The position numbers and the translations under genes are program-made. A stretch of DNA of 64,000 nt, taken from the NCBI GenBank assembly GCA_002353285.1, contig DEJJ01000032.1, positions 145,459-209,458 on the forward strand, read 5' to 3'. Numbering within the stretch: the first letter of the stretch is position 1; the number at the start of each line of letters is the position of its first letter. This DNA comes from Porphyromonadaceae bacterium UBA2751. Its GTDB lineage: Bacteria; Bacteroidota; Bacteroidia; Bacteroidales; Muribaculaceae. The notes beneath the pieces are model-generated. The model made no database searches, was not told the origin of the DNA, and saw nothing but the letters and a program-made list of their open reading frames with translations. Shown here in pieces: positions 16,756 through 26,200 of the stretch.

Positions 16756-19203
16756 TCACCTGAACAGGTAGGTGACCACACTTTGCCTGCCCAGATAGAA
16801 GGCGCGGGCCTTCACCAAGCGGCAACCTGCTGGCACTGCCACAGGAGCACTCCACAGCGGCGATGACGCAGTGGGATCGCTGCCATCGAGGGTATAACGC
16901 ACCTGAGCTTGAGGATACTGGCTATTGGCAAGCAGCTTGCCTTCCTTGACTATAATGCCAGGCTGAGCCACATGGAAATCATAGCCACGCTTGCTCAGTT
17001 TGGGTAGCTCCCAAGCGGCGATGTTTTGGTTGTATTGGGCTCGGGCCTGGTCCATTGCTTCACCATCTCCACTCCATTTGGGCGTGGAGTTCCAGCCTCG
17101 CTCGGCCACACCAAATATTTTTGGAATTATCAACCGCTCCACTTCCTTGAAGTTGCGCAAAGTCTCACCCCACAGTTGCGCCTGAACGCCAATTATGTTC
17201 TCGGGCTTGGTGAGTGCAGTCTTCCCTTGAGCATTGTCGCCATAGAGGTTCCACGGCTCGGCACGCCATGAGTCAAACTCATTCACCTTGCCGCCCCAGT
17301 GCAGGCCCTGCTCATACTGATGCCAGCTGTAGCCCATGTCCATGTAGAAGTTGTCAACATTCGACAGGATAGTAGGATAACCAGCGTTGGCCACCTTGTA
17401 GGGCACCTCGATGCGGCTGCCTATCGTGCTCCAAGCGTTAACACCTGCAAAGCGGGGCGCAACGCGCTTGTTGAACTCGTCGCTGTGGCCCATGGCCACC
17501 TCTTGCCAACCCTCAATCTTGATGCCGCGGTCAATGAGCATCTTGCTCACGCGGTCGATGTAATATTCCATCATGGCGTGAGTGTCGGCCATTTTCTCCT
17601 TGGCCATGAGTGCCTTCACGGCGGGACTATTGTCCCAGCAGCCTCGTGCCACTTCGTCACCACCCAGGTGCACAATGTCGAGCTTGAGGCCTGCCGCACG
17701 ATACATCCTGCTCAGCTCTTTCACCACCTTACCCAGGAAGCGGTAGGTGCCCTCCTGGGCAGGATTGAGCACATTATTGGCATAGGCCTGAACCGACTTG
17801 TAGCCGCCCTTGTCGTCAGCGTCCCATAGCATGTATTCCTGCGCTTTCTTGAGATTGCTCTCAGCCCACTTGTTGCAACGATACTTCATTGCCACGATTG
17901 CTGCTCGTGAGTGACCCGGAGTGTCAATCTCGGGGATTATCTTGATGCCACGAGCGTTAGCATAGCGCAACAGCTCAATGAACTGCCCTCGGGTGAGATA
18001 ACCATTAGCGCTCTGGCTAAGGTCGTTAGGATCACCGTTGCCATCAAAGATTTGGGCCAGGTAACCGTCCTTGAGCTCATCGAGGGTGCATCCGCGGCGC
18101 GACGCCACTTGTGTGAGCTCGGGCAGGCCGGGTATTTCCAGACGCCAAGCCTCATCGTCGGCAAAGTGGAACTGAATGGTGTTTATCTTGTAAAGCGACA
18201 GCAGGTCAACGAGTTTTTTCAAGTCACTCAAGCCGTAGAAGTTGCGGGCTATGTCGGCCATGAAACCGCGATAAGCAAAGTCGGGCTCATCCACTATCTT
18301 GCACAGTGGCAATGTGTTGCGCTTGCTGTGACCAAGCGCTGCAACCAGGGTCTTGGCACCATTTAGCACGGCAATGTCGCTCACGCCGGTTATCACAATG
18401 CACGAGTCGGTAATCTCCATCTCGTAGTGCTCAGGATTGTTGCTCAAGGTCTCGTCGAGCCGAGTCTCTATCACATAGGGGCAATCGTCCATCACATGGA
18501 TGCTATGGTAAGGCAGGTTCTGACTAAGGTAATTTTTCACGCGACCAAAATCCTGCTTGCGAACCAACATGAACGGCGGGTTCTTCACCGACACCAGGTT
18601 GGGAAGCCTAACCTCGCCACCGCCAGCATTGGGTATCACCTGCTTGGGTGCTGGCAAGATGTCGAGGGCATTGGTGCTTGCTGTGCCCTTATTCACCAGC
18701 TCATTAAAGGCATACACACTGGGGCCGTCGGGGTAGTCGGTCGTGGCGCTCCACTGCCCCACCCTCTTGAGCTCACTGCGCTTGATGTCAACGGCCAGTG
18801 GATGACGGGTGTCGCCATCGAGCACCACATGGCCGCCGGCTGGAGCATACCACAGGTTCACAAACTTCCCTTTCATCATCATCTCCACCACCAGCGAGTC
18901 GCCTGCGGCAAGTGTCGTGTAGCGCTCGTTGGGCTTCACCTGGTAGTAGGTGGTCGACACCTCTTTTATGTCGACGGGGCAAGTGGCAGGCAATTCCAGC
19001 GCACGCGAGAACTGGTTGAAAAAGAACATCCAGTTTGCCTCGAGAGGCTTGCCGCTTATGTTTCTTATTACGAACTTCGAACTGTAATAACCAGGTTTTG
19101 CATCATTCTGGCCCATGTCCCAGCGCACTGCTATGGGTGACTGAGCGGTTGCGGCAAGTGCTGTGGCCGCCATCATGGCTAAAACCAATATTTTTCTTTT
19201 CAT
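16756..19203 (-). CDS. GH20 beta-N-acetylhexosaminidase
   Basis: The enzyme removes terminal GlcNAc or GalNAc from host glycans or chitooligosaccharides by substrate-assisted catalysis. The 815-residue protein has a signal peptide, a chitobiase-type N-terminal beta-sandwich (about 25-165), a GH20b domain (180-305), the catalytic barrel from YRGFMADIARNFYG (about 310), FHFADDEAWRLE, PEIDTPGHSRA, and the catalytic Asp516-Glu517 pair in HLGGDEV. A C-terminal chitobiase-like Ig domain ends the protein. Its ATG overlaps the LMW-PTP stop by four bases (ATGA), an unusual pairing that implies translational coupling. Confidence 0.92.
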   Translation of the reverse strand: MKRKILVLAMMAATALAATAQSPIAVRWDMGQNDAKPGYYSSKFVIRNISGKPLEANWMFFFNQFSRALELPATCPVDIKEVSTTYYQVKPNERYTTLAAGDSLVVEMMMKGKFVNLWYAPAGGHVVLDGDTRHPLAVDIKRSELKRVGQWSATTDYPDGPSVYAFNELVNKGTASTNALDILPAPKQVIPNAGGGEVRLPNLVSVKNPPFMLVRKQDFGRVKNYLSQNLPYHSIHVMDDCPYVIETRLDETLSNNPEHYEMEITDSCIVITGVSDIAVLNGAKTLVAALGHSKRNTLPLCKIVDEPDFAYRGFMADIARNFYGLSDLKKLVDLLSLYKINTIQFHFADDEAWRLEIPGLPELTQVASRRGCTLDELKDGYLAQIFDGNGDPNDLSQSANGYLTRGQFIELLRYANARGIKIIPEIDTPGHSRAAIVAMKYRCNKWAESNLKKAQEYMLWDADDKGGYKSVQAYANNVLNPAQEGTYRFLGKVVKELSRMYRAAGLKLDIVHLGGDEVARGCWDNSPAVKALMAKEKMADTHAMMEYYIDRVSKMLIDRGIKIEGWQEVAMGHSDEFNKRVAPRFAGVNAWSTIGSRIEVPYKVANAGYPTILSNVDNFYMDMGYSWHQYEQGLHWGGKVNEFDSWRAEPWNLYGDNAQGKTALTKPENIIGVQAQLWGETLRNFKEVERLIIPKIFGVAERGWNSTPKWSGDGEAMDQARAQYNQNIAAWELPKLSKRGYDFHVAQPGIIVKEGKLLANSQYPQAQVRYTLDGSDPTASSPLWSAPVAVPAGCRLVKARAFYLGRQSVVTYLFR

Positions 19204-19700
19204 GACTGTGGTATGTTTTTTTTGTTTTTTTCAATAATTTCGTCAAGCAGATTGCGGCACGCATCCTCGAGCAAGTCGAGGGCAAGTTCGAAACCCTCGG
19301 CACCCTCGTAGTAGGGGTCGGGCACATAGTCGTAATGGGCTCGCAGCTTCACGATGTAGTCGCCCATCATCACTATCTTGCGTTCTTGCTCAATGGTCGA
19401 CGCCATGTGCAGCAGGTTGCGACGATTGCTTTCGTCCATCGCAACAATGATGTTGAAATGCTCAAAATCAGCGCGCTTGATGGGGCGGGCACGGTGGGTG
19501 AGATTATATCCACGGCGGCTTGCATGCTGCCGCATGCGAGGGTCAGGGAGCTGTCCGTGATGCCCGCTATAGGTGCCAGCCGAGTCTATCTCGAAGCATG
19601 ATGCCAGGCCACGCTCGTCAACGAGCCGCTGCATCACGCCTTCAGCCGCTGGCGAACGGCAGATGTTGCCCAGGCACACAAAGAGTATCTTAATCTTCAT
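19200..19700 (-). CDS. Low-molecular-weight protein-tyrosine phosphatase
   Basis: The 166-residue protein starts MKIKILFVCLGNICRSPAAEG, with the CX5R P-loop at Cys9-Arg15. The general-acid DPYYEG lies near residue 128. This class dephosphorylates tyrosine-phosphorylated proteins, often BY-kinases of capsule synthesis; a BY-kinase is encoded at 61249-63723, but a link is only inference. The longer frame to 19766 is rejected because the conserved fold starts at 19700. A TATATTTG box (19751-19758, minus) precedes it. It overlaps the hexosaminidase gene by four bases. Confidence 0.92.
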   Translation of the reverse strand: MKIKILFVCLGNICRSPAAEGVMQRLVDERGLASCFEIDSAGTYSGHHGQLPDPRMRQHASRRGYNLTHRARPIKRADFEHFNIIVAMDESNRRNLLHMASTIEQERKIVMMGDYIVKLRAHYDYVPDPYYEGAEGFELALDLLEDACRNLLDEIIEKNKKNIPQS

Positions 19701-19822
19701 CCTAACTTTTACAATAATATGTAAGTGTTGAATATCTATTGAATAAGTCGCAAATATACTAATCATTTTTCAAACCACCAAAAAATCCACCTCTCACTCT
19801 CACCTCTCACTCTCCCCTAAAT

Positions 19823-19853
19823 TTTGCCATTTCCGTTTTTTTCCTTAATTTTG
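19823..19853 (+). promoter_or_regulatory. Antiporter promoter
   Basis: TTTG (19823-19826) and TAATTTTG (19846-19853) match the consensus with a 19-base spacer. A 13-base direct repeat of CCTCTCACTCT type lies just upstream (about 19788-19813). Confidence 0.8.
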
Positions 19854-19898
19854 CCCCTGCTTTGTTCTCTCCATGGAATTTAACCACTAATCTTTATT

Positions 19899-22142
19899 AT
19901 GGAAGAAGTTCAAATTCAATCACTGATATATGACCTGGCGCTCATCCTCACACTTGCCGCTGGAGCATCCATCATTTTCAAGTTGCTCAAGCAGCCTGTT
20001 GTGCTTGGCTACATCGTGGCAGGATTCATAGCCAGTCCACACTTCTCGCTGCTGCCATCGGTGGGCAACGAGGCCAACATCGAGTTCTGGGCACAGATTG
20101 GTATCATCGTGCTCCTCTTCTCACTGGGCTTGGAATTCAGTTTCAAGAAGCTGATTAATGCCGGCGGCTCGGCTATGGCAACAGCACTAATCATTGTGCT
20201 GGGCATGATGGGCACCGGGTTCGTCATTGGCAAGAGCATGGGATTCTCTTCGGTCAATAGCATTTTCTTGGGAGCCATGCTGTCGATGTCGTCTACCACT
20301 ATAATTCTCAAGGCCTTAACCGACCTCAACATGCGGCATCGCAAGTTTGTGCCAGGGGTCTTTGCCGTGCTAATTGTCGAGGACCTTTTTGCTGTGGTGA
20401 TGATGGTGATTCTATCGTCGATAGCCATCAACAAGACTGTTGAGGGCACCGAGCTGGTTAAGAGCATCCTCAAGCTGGCTTTCTTCCTCATTATATGGTT
20501 TGTGGTGGGTGTGTTCCTGATTCCCACCATCTTCCGCCGCTTCCGCAAGGTGATTAGCGACGAGATGATGCTTGTCATTGCAATGGGGCTGTGCTTCCTC
20601 ATGGCGATATTCTCGGTCGAGAGTGGATTCTCACTTGCGCTGGGCGCTTTCGTCATGGGATCAATTCTTGCAGGCACCCCCGATGCCGAGCGCATCGAGC
20701 GCATCGTGGGCCCCGTCAAGGACCTCTTTGGCGCGGTGTTCTTCATCTCGGTGGGCATGATGGTTAACCCCGAGGTGATTGTGCAGTATGCCGGCACCAT
20801 CACGCTGCTCTCGGTTGTGGTGATTGTGGGCATGATAATATTTGGCACCACAGGTATGCTTGCCACGGGACAACCGCTCAAAATCGCCATGGAGAGCGGT
20901 TTTAGCCTTACCCAAATTGGTGAGTTCTCGTTCATCATAGCCACGTTAGGTACCACTCTGGGAGTGCTTGACGATAGCATCTATCCTATTATCGTCACGG
21001 TGAGTGTAATCACCACATTCACCACGCCGTTCTTCATCAAGGCGGCTACGCCTTTTTACAAGCAGGTCGAGAAGCGTCTGCCCAAGAAGTGGAGCATCTT
21101 GCTCGATGGCTACAGCAAGACGGCTAATGCCGATGTCAAGCCATCGCACCGCACCATGTGGGTGAGCATCGTCAAGCGACACGCCATCAGGCTCGTGCTC
21201 TATTCGGCAGTTATTGTGGCGGCTATTTTTCTCTTGCGCTCCTATCTCATCCCACTTCTCATCAAGCTGTTAATGTCAGTGATGAGTCACGACCTGGCAA
21301 TGCTGCTGTGCATCATTGGCTCACTGCTGGTGCTCTCACCGTTCTTCTATGCCATCATCACGCCAAGCTTCGACCGCCGCGAGCGCAAGGAGCTCATGGA
21401 AGCTCACGCTAATGGCGTGGTGGTGATGCCACGAGTGGTGATGATGCTCGTGGGCGGCATGCTCACTGTGGGATTCATAACATCGTTGCTCTACGGCTTC
21501 TACTCAAGCATCGTGTCGATGGTTGTTGCTGTCATCTACATAGTTGTGCTGCTACTGTTGCTGGCTCCCATGGCGAAAAAGCAGCTCGAAAACGTCGAAA
21601 AACGATTTATCAGCAACGTGAATGAGCGAGAAAACAGGCGCACTGGAAAGGAAAACAACCTCGTGAGCGACATGCACTTAGCCTACATGACGGTGGGACA
21701 CGACTGCCCATTTGTGGGCGAGAGGCTCAAGAATGCCAATCTCAGTCGCAAGTACGGCGTGAATGTGGTAACTATCTTGCGCAACTCGGTGCGATACAAC
21801 ATCCCTACGGGCGACATGCGCATTTTTCCTGGCGACCAGATTGGTGTGATTGGCACCGACGAACAAATCCAGACTTTGCTGCCTCTTCTCGAGGCCACAA
21901 AGCCCATTCCTGTCGACTCGGGCGGTGAAATAAAGTTCACTCATTTCACCCTGAGCGACAAGTCGCCTCTGCTGGGCAAGCGACTGGGCGACACCAGCTT
22001 GCGCGAGGATTACAAGTCGATGATTGTTGCTATTGAACGGGGTTCCGAGAACTACATCTCGCCCACCCCCGACATCGTCTTCGACGAAGGCGACATCCTG
22101 TGGATCGTTGGCGACATGAGGCTCATGAAAGGCTTAAAATAG
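19899..22142 (+). CDS. CPA2-type cation/proton antiporter with two TrkA-C domains
   Basis: The 747-residue inner-membrane protein has a Na+/H+ exchanger domain of about 12 helices (1-390; VLGYIVAGFIASP, LLFSLGLEFS, GAMLSMSSTTIILKAL, typical of KefB-like transporters). Further helices follow near 430-555. Two RCK_C/TrkA-C ligand-binding domains (about 590-660 and 665-747) end it, with no NAD-binding TrkA-N domain between. It should exchange K+ or Na+ for protons. The extra membrane segment between exchanger and RCK_C modules is typical of a Bacteroidetes subfamily. It has its own promoter and terminator. Confidence 0.88.
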   Translation: MEEVQIQSLIYDLALILTLAAGASIIFKLLKQPVVLGYIVAGFIASPHFSLLPSVGNEANIEFWAQIGIIVLLFSLGLEFSFKKLINAGGSAMATALIIVLGMMGTGFVIGKSMGFSSVNSIFLGAMLSMSSTTIILKALTDLNMRHRKFVPGVFAVLIVEDLFAVVMMVILSSIAINKTVEGTELVKSILKLAFFLIIWFVVGVFLIPTIFRRFRKVISDEMMLVIAMGLCFLMAIFSVESGFSLALGAFVMGSILAGTPDAERIERIVGPVKDLFGAVFFISVGMMVNPEVIVQYAGTITLLSVVVIVGMIIFGTTGMLATGQPLKIAMESGFSLTQIGEFSFIIATLGTTLGVLDDSIYPIIVTVSVITTFTTPFFIKAATPFYKQVEKRLPKKWSILLDGYSKTANADVKPSHRTMWVSIVKRHAIRLVLYSAVIVAAIFLLRSYLIPLLIKLLMSVMSHDLAMLLCIIGSLLVLSPFFYAIITPSFDRRERKELMEAHANGVVVMPRVVMMLVGGMLTVGFITSLLYGFYSSIVSMVVAVIYIVVLLLLLAPMAKKQLENVEKRFISNVNERENRRTGKENNLVSDMHLAYMTVGHDCPFVGERLKNANLSRKYGVNVVTILRNSVRYNIPTGDMRIFPGDQIGVIGTDEQIQTLLPLLEATKPIPVDSGGEIKFTHFTLSDKSPLLGKRLGDTSLREDYKSMIVAIERGSENYISPTPDIVFDEGDILWIVGDMRLMKGLK

Positions 22143-22147
22143 CGCCA

Positions 22148-22189
22148 GGCAACACAGCGGTTGCCATCAAAAAAACCTGATTTTTTGAT
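22148..22189 (+). terminator. Double-hairpin terminator after the antiporter
   Basis: GGCAAC (22148-22153) pairs with GTTGCC (22160-22165). A second A/T hairpin (ATCAAAAAA against TTTTTTGAT, ending 22189) follows directly and supplies the T-run. Confidence 0.75.
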
Positions 22190-22221
22190 ATTGCTTTTAT
22201 AATGCATGAGCAATAACTTTG
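22190..22221 (+). promoter_or_regulatory. Promoter-like sequence pointing into the repeat, antisense to the membrane-protein gene
   Basis: TAACTTTG (22214-22221) is a perfect -7 box, with ATTG (22190-22193) 20 bases upstream. The plus-strand frame it would serve starts with ATG at 22240 and encodes an (xES)n peptide of 75 residues to 22467. The transcript would be antisense to the tail of the 22269-22991 gene. Confidence 0.35.
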
Positions 22222-22268
22222 CACCTGCCCCACTCCATCATGAGGCAAGCGCTCATTTACATGCTTAA

Positions 22269-22991
22269 TCAATGGTCACTTGAGTCACCTGAGTCAGTTG
22301 AGTCAGTTGAGTCACCTGAGTCACCTGAGTCACCTGAGTCACTTGAGTCACTTGAGTCACTTGAGTCAGCTGAGTCAGTTGAGTCAGCTGAGTCAGCAGA
22401 ATTCTGCGAGTCAATCGCACCACGATTATGCTTTCCTATTCTGTGGAACTCGTCGTGGATGCCATGACCCACTTTCGAAATTTGGCGCCTGCCACTCTTC
22501 AATCCCTTGCCAATGCGACCATCTATGCTCTCCTCAAGCTTCTTGTTGAACTTGAATGGCATTAGCGATACCAGTGCCGACACAAATGCCAGCACCGTGA
22601 GCACAAAACTGCAGTAGAAGCCAAGCCCCACTCCCACTATGGGCATGCCTTCACCCATCTGAGTGTCGGCAACCACACTGGGATCGTGAACCAGCGAGAA
22701 TCCCTGAAACATGCGGGTAAGTGTTGCAAAGAAGTATATCACGCCAAATATCAACAGCGCCACAAGCACTCCCCAGTAGCGGTTCTTTAGGCAATTGAAG
22801 GCTATTGCGGCAAAGAGAAGCAAGAATGGCAACAATGAATATAATGTGTACACCACACTCAGGTTAGCACTTATCATGCTCGCGGTGAACTGCAACCCTG
22901 TGAGATTCCCAACAAGTGAAATCTCAAACAACGGCAGGAATATGTAACTAACTAGTGCTAAAAGTAATAAGATATTAGTTATTGGTTTCAT
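22269..22991 (-). CDS. Four-helix membrane protein with (X-Asp-Ser)n tail
   Basis: A 240-residue protein with four predicted membrane helices (about 5-25, 45-65, 72-95 and 118-145), then a basic linker (KSGRRQISKVGHGIHDEFHR). The C-terminal tail of about 42 residues is almost pure X-Asp-Ser with X = Ala, Thr, Ser or Gly. The tail is encoded by a 9-bp tandem array, so length variants would stay in frame. The family was not recognised. The serine-aspartate tail recalls SD-repeat stalks of Gram-positive adhesins, but here there is no anchor motif, so the comparison is only compositional. Confidence 0.65.
   Translation of the reverse strand: MKPITNILLLLALVSYIFLPLFEISLVGNLTGLQFTASMISANLSVVYTLYSLLPFLLLFAAIAFNCLKNRYWGVLVALLIFGVIYFFATLTRMFQGFSLVHDPSVVADTQMGEGMPIVGVGLGFYCSFVLTVLAFVSALVSLMPFKFNKKLEESIDGRIGKGLKSGRRQISKVGHGIHDEFHRIGKHNRGAIDSQNSADSADSTDSADSSDSSDSSDSGDSGDSGDSTDSTDSGDSSDH
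22281..22397. repeat. 9-bp tandem array, 13 copies of TGAGTCA plus two bases
   Basis: TGAGTCA starts at 22281 and repeats every 9 bases to 22389; the two variable bases are CC, GT, CT or GC. It lies inside the membrane-protein gene and keeps both strands open in several frames. It is a likely site of in-frame copy-number change. Confidence 0.95.
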
Positions 22992-23192
22992 GTCATTTAC
23001 TCTTTTTTTTAGATAGGCCTCTCACAAGCCTTTGCAATAATTCAACTGCGAAATTAGTGGTTTTGTTTAAAACACGAAAAAATATTTACAAAATTTATGT
23101 TAAGGGTCGTGACACAGGCAGCATAGTTTTTGCTTACTTCCCCTATTAATTATAGCATTTTACGCAACAAACATATTGTTTTAGTCACTTTT

Positions 23193-23224
23193 TTTGGTTA
23201 TTTGCTGATTTTTCAATATCTTTG
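23193..23224 (+). promoter_or_regulatory. Promoter of the 1270-residue dockerin protein
   Basis: TTTG (23193-23196) and TATCTTTG (23217-23224) match the consensus with a 20-base spacer, giving a leader of about 60 nt. The region 22992-23192 upstream is AT-rich with nothing else recognised. Confidence 0.75.
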
Positions 23225-23288
23225 TTGCTGAGATAATATTGTTTAACCAAAGATGAAAACATAATTAATAACTAATACCTAATTTTTT

Positions 23289-26200
23289 ATGGATACATTA
23301 TTTAAGAAAAAACGCTCCAGGGGGTTGTTGCCAGCTTGGCTGCTCGCAACCTTGATGATGCTACTGTGCCCTGCGATGGCACAAGCGGTTGAGTACGTGT
23401 CGCTCAACACTGGCGGGGGCTACACCCACTCCTACCTGGTGAGCAACTGCACAGGCAAGCATGTGACGGTGAAAGGCACCGGCACGGTGACGCTCAACGT
23501 GTCGGGCGAACTCAACATCAAGGAACTTTTTGCTCCAACTGCAACAGTCAACATCGTGCTGAGCAATAGCGCCATGTTCCGTATTGAGCAAGATGCCGAC
23601 AACGAGAATGCCGCCGTTAATTGCAAGAACATCACTATCACCAACAGTAGCGGTGCCAGCCAGGGGCACGTGATTGTCACCGCTCCCCACAACGGCATCG
23701 CCATTCAGGAAGACGGCAAGGTGCAGGTGAACTATCTCTCGCTATTGAGCGTGACCTCTCACACAGCGAGTGCAGTGATTGCTCAAAACAATTCTGTGCT
23801 TGAGGTAAACAATGGTTTGCTTTCACTCAAGGGTGCCACCTGTGCGTTCAGACCTTGGGATCAGAATTTTGTAACTGGCATATTTACTGTTAAGGGTTCT
23901 TATAGCAATGTGGAAGTGCGTGGCAGCATTGGTGGTGATTGCACCATCCAGTCGTTTAACGTGGAGGGTTGCAGCTACATGAACATCATTGGCAATAACC
24001 GGGAAACGGCGGTTCATGCCCACGATGTGAACATCACCGGTGGCAAGGTTTATGTAACCCAAACTGGTGGCACACCGCAATATACCGATGCTCACGGTCT
24101 TTTTGCCACTGAAAATGCCACTATCTCTTATTGCCAGCTCGAAGCCAACTCGGCTGCCGGCCATGCCATCCGCGTGCAAGGCCCGCTGGTGATTAACAAT
24201 GCCAATGTGAGGGCCATTGGCGGCAAGAATGGTGTCATGACGTGGAGTGCCCAGTTGCTTGGCAATGCCGAGAATAGCAATGTCTTGGCTGTGGGTAATG
24301 AGTATGGGTTCTATAGCCAATCGACCATCGACATCGCCAGCCACTCGCTCATTGGTCGCGGTGCCACCAGCGGCGTCACGGCATCGGTCATCAATGTCTC
24401 CCCACAGCCTGGTTGCTCCTACCAGGCCTATGGCACCTACCCTTTCCTGGCTTTGAAGCAGTACAACCTGTCACCAGCAATCAATTTGCTCAGGCCAACG
24501 AGGATTATCGGCTCGCTGTCGCCCAGCAACACTAATAGCACCTATGAGGGTGGCAGTGCCATCAACTACAACATTCCAAGCGTGTCGACCGACCCTTGCA
24601 AGGTCTTTGCCCGCCCCAATGGCACAACACTCTACAGTGGACTGGTTGATCTCAAGCAGCCACACATCTACAACATTAGCGGCTCGGGCTATGGCGACTT
24701 TGGACTGCTCAATAGCGGACAAACCAAGATAACCTATTCGGGTAGAACCGAGACGTTCGATTTCTCGCCGCTGAATCCTTATCTCACCTACAACAGCCCC
24801 ACCAAGACGGTCAAGCTCTATAAGAAGCAGCACACTAACACCAGCGGCACCAGCAATGAGAAAATACTTGTGCAGCAGTGGGAAGGTAGCACAATGAGCA
24901 ATCTCAGTCGCACATTCTATGCGGCTGATGTGGATTATTTGTTCTGGTGCGAGGTTTCGCTTGATGCCTACGATGGCGTTCTCGAAACCAATCAATATCT
25001 TGTGCAAAAGGCGGCCAACACTGCCACTCCCGTTAAGCCCATTTTGATACTGAGCAATAACACCATTCGCGTGACCAACGGTCGCGCCGACCAGGAATAT
25101 GCCGTTGTGCCACAATCACAGTGGAGCACCTACCTGAGCGACATCACTTCGCCCGGACAGTCGCTGGAGACGTGGTGGGTCAACTCAGTGAAACCCACTG
25201 CCAATGGCGCTGTAAACCTCACCGGCTTAGGCACTCAAGGCGAAATTAACCATGTGATTACTCGTTACAAGGAAACCGCAGGCATGCGCGCCGGCTCGAT
25301 TCACCGCAACAGCGAGATATTCTACGGCTCGTCGGTACAGGTGCGTGGCGCCGAGCTGGAGCTCACTGCCGTGGGCAACAACTTTGTCACCCCCGACTTT
25401 GAGAACACCTACAGCACCAAGCTCAATGGCGTGATAAAGGTTGAGGCTAAGCCCATTCCTGCCAATGCTACCAACTATCAGGGCGTGCTGGGCAGCAGCT
25501 GGGCATGCACCTACATGCAAGACGGCGTGCTGCCTTTCAAGTTCTATGCCAACTCGGCATGCACCACACCGCTCGATAACAACACCTTATACACCACAGT
25601 CTATGCCAAGGCCAACCGCGAGGGCTACAAGTGGTCGCTGTTTGCCGACGTTTATAGTGAAGACCCCGAGAACGATAACATTGCTACCGCTAAGGTCGAG
25701 GTGAACATCAGCGATGCCAACGGCGTGTTCCGCCCCTATAAGCTCATTGTGAACCATGGCGAGGATCTTACCACTCACTCCACAACGGTAACTGGTATCC
25801 CGTTTGAGATTGTGCCTGCCAATGCCACATTCGACGGCGAGGTAGATGTTGTTTTTCAGCGTGCGATTGGTCCATTCCCGAGCTGGGCACAGCAAACTAA
25901 CCGCATCCCCACCTTTGTCGTTGACAAAACCAACCGCACCATCGACATGATACCAAACACCCAGCCGATGCTATATGATCACAATTACCGCTTTACCGTG
26001 CGCCACATGGTGAATGGCACCACCTATGGCTCGGGCATGCTCAGCGTGCAAGTGGTGAGGGCACCACTCAGTAGCTTCAACATCTCACCGGCACAGGCCA
26101 CTCTCGATTTGGGTCAGTCGCTGTCGCTTGAAATCACCAGCGAACTGCCCGAAGCCTGGAGGGAATACGAGAACCCCACCATGGCAAGCAGCAACGAGCA

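Noticed and set aside
16756..19203. Polysaccharide utilisation locus around the GH20 gene
   Set aside because: No SusC/SusD pair or dedicated regulator is adjacent; the nearby TonB receptor is not SusC-sized.
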